Positions 56,667 to 64,000 of a stretch of DNA of 64,000 bases are shown here, piece after piece. The position numbers and the translations under genes were made by a program. The notes beneath the pieces are model-generated. The model was not told the DNA's origin, ran no database searches, and worked only from the letters and a program-made list of their open reading frames with translations. The DNA is from Cryptomeria japonica (lineage: Eukaryota; Streptophyta; Pinopsida; Cupressales; Cupressaceae). The number at the start of each line of letters is the position of its first letter. Within the stretch, counting starts at the first letter, position 1. The DNA is taken from NCBI RefSeq assembly GCF_030272615.1, contig NC_081410.1, positions 190,791,619-190,855,618 on the forward strand. Direction: 5' to 3'.

Positions 56667-59302
56667 TGTAGTGCCCTTCCATGATTCATCCTTTATGATG
56701 GGTTATGTTAGATTCTTGTGGACTCTTTATATGCCCTAATAATCTTTTCTTCTTGTTTGACTCTTTATATTGATATTCTCTTTGATAATAGTAGATTTAT
56801 TATGATTACTATGATGATGTTGCATCTATACTCTGGATTAATTATAATGATATTTAACATCCTGTACCAAGCAATGAAGGCTTCCAAAGAGAAGAAATCC
56901 ACCTCTACAAAATAACTCCTCTCCACCTCAACAGAAGAGGAACTCACCTCAATAGGAATATTAGAAGAAGAAAGCATGAAAAATAGAAAAAACACCCAAG
57001 ACTTCTCCAAAACTGAGCATCCATGGTAGAGACCCACCACCAAAGCACCATTTACAACCTCTTCCCCATGACATATCACCAGCTCCATAGGGAACACTAC
57101 CATCTCTATAAGACCAAAAGAAGAGGAAGAAGACAACACAAGGGGCCAACTCTTGACCATGGCCACAAAAAAAATGCCCCACCTCAAGAAAAGATGACTT
57201 CAACTCCAAGGGGATCAACTGAAGAAGGAACATGGGCAGGAAAATGAAAAAATTCAACCAAAAGGCTTCAAAAAACACAAGCCAGTCCTCAAAAAGAGAA
57301 ACCCCAAAGCCACAAATTGAAAGAAGGTCCAACACAGACATTGAAAGGTGAAACTAGTAGAAGAACAAGGGAAAAAAGACAAGCCCCCACAACCCTAAAA
57401 AATTCCAAGCTGAAGAATACCAAACCACACTAGTGGTTAACACAAGAACTCCCAACAACAAGAAGAGGGAAAGCTAGGTAAACACCATGTAAGAAGAACT
57501 CCCTCCAACTGCACAAGACCAAAGCTTTCCTCCCAAAATGCCCCATAGAAACAACAATTAAGAGAGCCCCACCATCAATCACTTGGAATGAAGGAAAATC
57601 AATCCCCACAACCATAGGGGAGAAATGGACAACTCTGTCCATGCAGCACACAACAGTACCATCACCGAGATTTGGGACAAGAGCCAAAACTGCAACAACC
57701 AAACCAAAAGAAGGGCATCAAAACAAAATAAACGCCAAAAACAAGGGGGCACCCACAACTAGGGTCCAAAAGAGGACAAAAGAAACCAAGAACGTGACAA
57801 CAAATGGGAACACGAGAGAGCCATTGTCCATACCCTTGCCACCATCCACATCACCATCATCTGTGTCTTCTCCCATATCTCCCTCTCCTTCTCCGCTACC
57901 TACAGAAACCCTCTTTCCTACCAACAAGTGTACCATGAATGTTATGAGGTTATTATAATTCTCTTTGTTGTACCCATAGGCTACTGGTGTCTAGGTGCAA
58001 ATTAGGGGAAGTGTCTCTAAAGTGGGTGTCGGAGCCCTAAAGTGGATACTAGGGAATCTCATTGAGAGTTGGATTAATCAAGTGATAACATTAAATTAAA
58101 TAAATTAAGGGATGGGTAAAACACAAATTAATAAGATTATTGTTGGTGCTCCACTTATGGCTTTGAGTGCTTGTTTAAACTCAAGATGAGATTCGAAAGG
58201 CCTGCATGGCAAATCAAACTTCCTTGCTTCCATGGAAGGATTGTTTGGTTCCACATGTGTAGTCGAATGGGCTCCAGGGTCTAGAGTTTGGAGAGGTTCA
58301 GACTATTAGGGAAGCTCATGTCGATGTCATGTGATGACACTTTTCCCTAGTTGTAGTCCGGTACCCTATCCTATGTCAAGTTGTGGAAGCCTCTAGAGAT
58401 CCTATGTCATGTGGTGTTTCAGTTCTTATACAACTTACATATATTCCTAGTGAATGTTTGTATTCCCTTGAATGTATAGGTGTCGACTTAGGTCAAGTGA
58501 TGTGTGTGGGGCCTTATGTCATTATAAAAAGAATGGGGGTATACTTTTTTGGTTCCACATGGTCAGGTGGTTGATTCCTTCTTCCATTGGGAAATCTAGT
58601 GGTTTATTCATGAGAATGGTTAATGGTTCTTCTTTTCTTCAATTTCAGTTCTATGGTTTAAGATGCATAAGTATTCTCTAATGTATATAAAAGATTCACC
58701 TATGTACCTTGTAATGGGATATCATTTATATGAGTAATGTACCAGGATACTCTCATTCGAAATATTGGTGTAAAACTATAATGTAAATTATGCATAGGAT
58801 GTAAGATGTAATGTAATGATGTTATCATATGTTTAATCAATGAGGTGTTGGTACCGGCTATATTTTAGGAATGGATAGGTCTATTATGATTGTAATATTT
58901 AATATTACATGAACATTTGGTATTGGTATTTAAAATGAATGTAGGATCTTGGAAGTGCTAAACATGTTATATTTCATGGTTATCTTTCTATGTTTTATTT
59001 GAGTACTTTCTTATGCTATGTTTAATGATAGGTCCTTAGTTTAAGTAGGGAATGTTTCATGTATCTATATAGAGGTTGCATTATTAGTAATGACATTGGT
59101 AAACCTTAAAGGACGTAAGTTAGATGTTATGGGTTTATTTATGCTTGTGCATTAGTGTTATATGATCACATTCATTTAAATGTCTGAATTTCTTTTAAGT
59201 TTAATGTGATATTTTTTTATTTTATTTTTTAAATTCTCTCTCAAATGTTTAGTTGGATAGTTAGTTAGTGTTGTCCTTTGGGGTTTCTTGGTGGGCATTA
59301 CA
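56667..59302 (+). mobile_element. 3' LTR of element E (2.6 kb)
   Basis: Starts TGTAGTGCCC, ends GGCATTACA, followed by ccttt. Aligns with the 5' LTR at its first 190 bp and from about 57930 to the end. The middle, about 56860-57930, is unrelated A/C-rich DNA replacing about 2 kb of the other LTR. Confidence 0.8.
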
Positions 59303-59960
59303 CCTTTTGGGACAAAAATGACTCTTCAATCTATACGTTAACCACCTCAGCCATTGCCTTTACAAACATTTATGATAACTTAACTCTAGTCCATCTACAA
59401 CTCATCGATTGGAATAAAAAAGGTACACTGAGCTTAGATATTTTTGAAAATGATGAAGCTATCGTTGATTTCATGAAAATTTGAGAAGACATACCTTGGG
59501 CGATCATAAAGAAAGATTTGTAGTTGATTTCAATAACAATACTTTGGAAAATTCAATCCTAGTCACAAAAGTAAAATTATAATTATTTGTCTTTAGTTGA
59601 AGATAGAAAAGCACCATCTAACTCTAAAAAGGTAAAACTAAAGGATGATTGTGAACGTGAAAACCTTTCTAAGGTATATGAGGATGAAAGGTTAGATTTT
59701 TTCCCTTAAGTCAAGAAAGATCTCCACTCCTAGTAGAGGAGTCACAAGAAATTAATCTTGGTACATGTTGTCACGGAGGATACACCTATTTTTGCAAAAC
59801 AAATCAGTACTAGTGCTTATGCAATCATGTGCAACATGGAAACGAAACTCAAGTTGTGGGTAAACTCAGAAAGAGAAACGAATCTCCTAGTTATGGGTTG
59901 TCTCCCTTTGAAATACCTCCTAAAACTAATGTTGGGTATGGAAAAGAGAAAAGAATGATT
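59303..59960 (+). pseudogene. linker before RT of outermost gypsy element A (continued)
   Basis: The frame continues from 41438 as WDKNDSSIYTLTTSAIAFTNIYDNLTLVHLQLIDW, and later SPLLVEESQEINLG near 59735-59760, which parallels EINLGAPEN just before RT in B. RT itself is not recognisable; similarity fades by about 59960, so A is truncated or too decayed beyond this point. Confidence 0.65.
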
Positions 59961-60885
59961 ACATTAAGCCAAAAATTGAAACTATTCTAGGAGGTGAGAA
60001 CCAAATTGTGATGATAAACTGTCATGATTCACAAAAATCTATCAGAAATCCTGCCTACACAAGATAATTAACTTCCCTATAACATGAGCATTTCTTACAA
60101 AGGTTAATTAATTAATTAACTTGAAAGAAAAGTTAATTTCTCAACACAAATTTACCAAAACCTACAACACAAACTAAGACTTGTGATTCTGAAAAAGCAA
60201 TGATGCATGCACACTAAGGAGACAAAATATTCAAGGTTTCAAATGAAACACAAAATTTATTCTATCAAATCTGTCATGAACAAACATAATTATCAAGGTA
60301 AACTTATAAAATTCTACAAATAAAAGGAATCTTGCTAAAATATAGAACTGAAAAACTACTCCAAATCTCTATATATCAATCTCTGAGTTACAAATCTCTG
60401 AAATTATCTTAAGGCAAGAGAAAAGCAAAGGCAAGAACTGATTAAAAAGCTAACAAGCTTTCATCTATATACAATGATAAGGCATGCAAACCCTAAAAGA
60501 AAGATCTGCACTCCCAAAAAGGTGAACTCAAGTCTGAAATCCGAGCACAAGGAAAAAACCTGAAAAGTAGGTACCAAATCTACATGAAAAGATACAACAA
60601 TATTGCCAAAAAGTCCTCAAGTCAATGTGTAACCCAAAAAGACTCTCAAAATAGCCTCAGTCTGCCTCAAACTGCCTCAAACCACCTCTGAACTATTGTT
60701 GAACTGATCCACTGTCAGACGCATGTGTGTATAAGGGGAAAATAGAATAAATACTAAAGTTAGCCAATAATGACTTCACTTTTAATATTTATTATGTATA
60801 TGTAATTTATCCTTTATATTTATATGATAAATATTATAAGTTATTTATAGAATTATCACTTTAATATTTTTTTTACATTTCATTT
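59961..60885. other. A/T-rich DNA without recognised features
   Basis: No open frame with recognisable domain; taattaattaatt (about 60106-60118) and other low-complexity tracts. Confidence 0.5.
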
Positions 60886-61040
60886 GTGCATGGATGTATC
60901 TGACAGAAAATAAAACTCCTAAGTGCATTAAATGAATTATTTTTATTTATTATTAATAATGGTATATTTGTATTTTCAATATTTTTAAATACCATTATTA
61001 AATAAATAAATGCAATAAAGACATTTCCATGCACATAAAA
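60886..61040. repeat. foldback (imperfect inverted repeat), MITE-like
   Basis: tgtgcatgga at 60886 pairs with tccatgcaca near 61028-61037. Inside, tgcatt and taataatggtat pair with taccattatta and aatgca. The left arm carries about 30 extra bases. Size and A/T richness resemble a MITE or its remnant; no flanking duplication was identified. Confidence 0.5.
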
Positions 61041-61219
61041 AAAAGAAGGGTTTTAAGCCCCCACGACTAGCATGACTAAGAAATAAAGTCTTAGTGGGAG
61101 TTAAAAACTCGACCACCATTCAATTAAAAGAAGCTCTAAAAATAAAAATAAGCCCATAAAAATCCGCATGGTATTAGAACATGCCAAGGTAAAAGGATTT
61201 TGAAAATCCTAAAAAAAAA

Positions 61220-62253
61220 TTATTTGCACTTTGTATCTTTTAGTCTTCTCAGAGAAGACTCCTCCTTTGGCCGCTACTGTGGTAGGGTTTGAGTTGGAGT
61301 TTTGAGCTTGGGACTATTACATTCTCTGCAGTCGGGTATGCATGATTTCTTTTTCTTCCTTTTCTGCTACTCTCTAAAAAAATAAAATTGTGAAGGCTTT
61401 TAACAAAATATTTGCTTTTATAGATGCAACAATTTAGGGTTTTTCTGTGTATATTCCTTTATATGAACATGAACAAGAGTTGCAGCTTTAATATTCATGT
61501 ATACTGCACTTTGCATGAAGAGAAATGATAAAACCCTATTCAACCGTGAATATATGAATTCTTTTTCGGTCATAGAACTTGGCAACTCTTTCATTCATTT
61601 TCTTTAAATGCAAACTTTATTCCTCTTGCGTTCGTTCAACTTTTAAAGGCTTTTGATGATCTAGATTATTGGTTGTTCATGTTTCCTCTGTAAATGTGAA
61701 TCTGAGTATATGGTTTATGGTTTTCTCTTATAGTATTTGTGATAGTCTTTAATAAATGTTCTTAGTGGTTGTGATTTTTATATACCTTTGACTACTTAGC
61801 CTCATCAATTTGATAGCTTAGCATGACAACCCTTTTGTTTTGAAGAGGTTCCTATTGTTGACATTTATCATATCATGCTCCTAATAGCTATAGTTGTTTT
61901 GGCTTGTTTGTGAGTTGTTCACACCATCAATCAATGTTGTGTCCAGGTCAACATGTTTGACTGTGGCTATGCCTTGAGAAATTCATTGTCTTTTTGGTCA
62001 TTGTTTTATTCATTCCTCGAATTTGGGACTACTTTTTACCTTTCTGTAGACTGCTCTCTCTTTTTTTTTTATCTCTGTGGCTGCCCTAAAAACAATGGCA
62101 TTGACTATTTTGAATGCTTTGGATATATCGCTATATCATTTCTTATTTGTTGCTATTGGCAATATTGCATTATAACAGACAATGAAAGATTGTTGGCATT
62201 TCATAAGGATATTGAGAAGGTTGTTCATGATTATGGATATAACTGATTAAAGA
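61220..62253 (+). other. possible fragment of a host gene (very tentative)
   Basis: This is the only stretch that does not read as retrotransposon. There is leader-like text with a potential splice donor (gcagtcgggtatgc near 61328-61341), T-rich intron-like DNA, and potential acceptors (gtgtccag near 61946; ttataacag near 62178). The last would open DNERLLAFHKDIEKVVHDYGYN followed by TGA (62244-62246). I do not recognise the protein. The copia LTR at 62254 begins eight bases later. Confidence 0.2.
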
Positions 62254-63695
62254 TGTTTATTGCCTTGATATTATTATTTTGTCATTGATGTCAAGAAATT
62301 GATTTTTTAATTCAGTATGATGTTGCCATATCTTGAGAAGTATGATATGAAGATTATAAAGATGTCGGTAAAAGACACAAGAAAGAATATAATGAATAAA
62401 GAATGAATAAGGTATTCAATGGGCAACTAGTACTGAGTCAAACAATGATGAGATCATGATGTTTAGATTGTTTTAACATCATACATATGTTGTAAAATGT
62501 AAAGGTTAATACTATACTATGTTATCAAGCAAGGAACCTAGTCGGTAAACCCTAAGGAACCTAATCAGTAAACCCTAAGGTTATCGCTGTCGATTAATGA
62601 AGGCAGAATGTCTACCAAGTGAAGTTTAGTATTCACCGAGTTGTTACCAAGTTGTAACCGAGCTATAACAGAATGCATTAAATGTCTACATGCGTTATTT
62701 AATGAAGGAAGCTGATGAGCTGGAACTAATCAATGATTGATGAGTCGTGAATGAAGTTTGTTAACGAATCTAAGGCAATGAAAAGTCGACATGAAGATCT
62801 ACAGCTCAGATTGAACCGCAATACCCTGGCACAAGTTCCAAGACTAATATGCAAGTTCCAAGGCGGGGTAAAATGTTTTCAGATCGAAAGATGCATTGAA
62901 CCTGGACAAGATTGAAGATCTGATGGCTATGATTGATCATGGGAAATGTGATCAAGGAAATTAAGCGGTTACCTAATTGTTTATAAATAGGAAACTGTTG
63001 ATAAACAATGTATGCGGGCAAGTGTATGTACAAGGATGCTACATAGTGATTACCGAGCACAGAAGCTTGAAGACCTGTTTGAATAACAGAGTATAGAAGC
63101 CCAGCAGATAGACAAGATTAGCTCTATGTCTAGATTGTATTGAACAAATAAGAATCTGCTTTAGCATTTTATATGTGAAGTTGCAAATAGATTTTATTAC
63201 TGTTATTTTGTGAAAGTGACAGAAAATCTCTTTACCGAGTGGACTTAACAGTCTTATTTGTAAAACCCTCTAGCAAGGTGACATTCTGATTGAGTGTTTG
63301 AAATCCTTTAAAAAGGTCACTTCTAACAAGGTGAAGATCCTAACAGATCTAAGGGAAATCCCTTAACTCGGTCACATCTAGCAATGTGTTTGTAATCTTT
63401 AACAGGATTTGCTTTTAACCTAGCATACTCTAGAAGAGTATATTTCTTAGTGGGTCCAAAATCCCAAAGTGGTTTTTCCCTATTTGGGTTTCCACGTTAA
63501 ATTTGGTGTTATGAGGTTTATGATGTTCATATGCTTTTGAGTTTGCATGTTTAACAGTTTTGGTTATATTACTGAAATATATGTTACCGAGGTTGAATCT
63601 GATGTTTTTATGGAAGATTAAGTTTGTATGATTCACCCTCCCCCCCCCCCCCCTCATCTTGTTGGCTATTAGATCTATACTTATATTAATTATCA
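62254..63695 (+). mobile_element. copia-type 5' LTR
   Basis: It begins TGTTTATTGCCTTG (similar in layout to TGTTGGGATGATG at 5355) and probably ends ATTATCA at 63695. It contains a 23-bp tandem pair (62531-62576), accgag-type motifs, a ctctagcaaggt-like array (63265-63430), the GTGG/CCAC stem-loop (63469-63495) and a gattcaccctcccccccc tract (63631-63652). The left flank aaaga (62249-62253) should recur after the 3' LTR outside the window. Confidence 0.8.
63469..63495 (+). other. conserved LTR stem-loop (second family)
   Basis: GTGG (63469-63472) pairs with CCAC (63492-63495), and CCC (63478-63480) with GGG (63486-63488), separated by ttttt and ttt loops. Compared with 6246-6275 the inner pair has changed from ACC/GGT to CCC/GGG. 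Confidence 0.55.
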
Positions 63696-63706
63696 GAACT
63701 ATTAAT

Positions 63707-63718
63707 TGGTATCAGAGC
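63707..63718 (+). other. primer-binding site (tRNA-iMet)
   Basis: tggtatcagagc, an exact match to the common plant initiator-Met tRNA primer site, 11 bases after the probable LTR end. Confidence 0.9.
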
Positions 63719-63770
63719 ATTGGACTCCGGAAGGAAAGTTTAAAGGCACTTGAGTTAAAGATCCAAAGAT

Positions 63771-64000
63771 GTATAAGAGGGATGCACCAAAGCTGAACAA
63801 GTCAAGTTTCTCTACATGGCAGAAAAGGATGAAGCTACATCTATCAGGAGTTGGAGAATATGTTGTATACTATCTGGAGAATGATTTTGTCACACCAAGC
63901 ACCTATTAATTGACTATGGAAGAGATAAAGGCAAAGCAAGAACATATTCAAGCAATGATTGAAATAACATCTGCATTGACCGATTCAGAGTTTAATGATC
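63771..64000 (+). pseudogene. gag: copia-type gag, N-terminal part (runs off the window)
   Basis: MYKRDAPKLNKSSFSTWQKRMKLHLSGVGEYVVYYLEND is the typical copia gag start, in which F-x-x-W-x-x-M contacts lead into the UBN2-type capsid domain. A TAA (one step from CAA or GAA) follows at about 63907, then the frame stays open (LTMEEIKAKQEHIQAMIEITSAL) to the end of the window. Confidence 0.85.

Larger units (their letters stand above)
41439..59302 (+). mobile_element. element E: 17.9-kb LARD-like element with very long LTRs
   Basis: LTRs at 41439-45042 and 56667-59302 start TG-agtgcccttccatgattcatc and end GGCATTACA or AGCATTACA. The flanks are a perfect ccttt duplication (41434-41438 and 59303-59307). 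Removing E joins AWIDTF to WDKND in element A, matching AWIKTFWD of B. A tRNA-iMet primer site and a purine tract are present. The interior (45058-48003 plus 55838-56666) has no gag or pol, so E is non-autonomous; a separate gag-protease element sits inside it. Confidence 0.85.

Noticed and set aside
56961-57341. 126-residue minus-strand frame in the E LTR as a membrane protein
   Set aside because: The Phe/Leu richness comes from the purine-rich plus strand, and overlapping frames exist on both strands; no supporting motif.
61953-62246. Full 97-residue frame as one exon
   Set aside because: Most of it is T-rich, Phe/Cys/Leu-heavy text resembling an intron; only the last 22 residues look exon-like, so it was kept only as a tentative fragment.
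62545-62580. Telomere-like aaaccctaa
   Set aside because: Only two isolated aaaccctaa occurrences, explained by the 23-bp tandem pair; no (ccctaaa)n run.
63707-63718. tRNA gene
   Set aside because: Only the 12-base complement of a tRNA 3' end is present (primer-binding site). The same applies to 17902-17915, 45045-45057 and 25751-25768.

Overview
This window looks like intergenic DNA from a large, repeat-rich vascular-plant genome, most likely a gymnosperm. That assignment is inference: it rests on the density and nesting of Ty1/copia and Ty3/gypsy (Tat-like) LTR retrotransposons, the A+T-rich background and the lack of compact genes. I found no intact host gene, tRNA, rRNA or CRISPR array, and no single-copy gene to fix the species. 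Nearly all protein-coding signal is decayed gag/pol. Many in-frame stops are TAA, TAG or TGA codons one C-to-T (or G-to-A) step from Gln, Arg or Trp, as expected of old, cytosine-methylated elements.

The window is a nest of elements, and five nesting events can be closed with target-site duplications (TSDs) or reading-frame continuity. The outermost element A is a plus-strand gypsy element, seen only as protease/linker pieces at 40379-41438 and 59303-59960. Into A went B, a plus-strand Tat-type gypsy: leader 12419-13900, gag 13901-15789, protease to integrase 30174-36790, 3' LTR 39044-40378. B carries H, a minus-strand 14.4-kb gypsy element at 15790-30168. H in turn carries a 2651-bp non-autonomous LTR element at 17524-20174 (TSD aagat). 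B also carries a solo LTR at 34118-35396 (TSD gctac), and its leader is interrupted by C, a minus-strand relative (LTR from 12418 downward, gag 8837-7496). A also carries E, a 17.9-kb non-coding LARD-like element with very long LTRs at 41439-59302 (TSD ccttt). E contains a 7.8-kb gag-protease-only element at 48009-55832 (TSD cttat).

Left end (1-7494): copia-type DNA. An LTR end (1-485) interrupts a gag with four zinc knuckles (487-1500). This gag is followed not by pol but by a decayed open frame of about 1,045 codons (2036-5173) encoding a charged, coiled-coil-like protein, then a polypurine tract and a 3' LTR (5355 to about 6450). That LTR abuts an antisense LTR of its own family (about 6445-7494), forming a palindrome of about 2.1 kb.

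Right end (59960-64000): about 2.3 kb of A+T-rich DNA with a foldback structure and a weak hint of a spliced host-gene fragment, then a copia 5' LTR (62254-63695), a tRNA-iMet primer site and the start of a gag that runs off the window.

Most notable: two gypsy architectures side by side, with the additional RNase H (aRNH) before RT in H and after RT-RNase H in B; a gag-plus-novel-ORF copia derivative without pol; a hairpin near the 3' end of three different copia LTR types whose stems differ by paired changes; and an ORF-bearing 3.6-kb segment inside one LTR of H.
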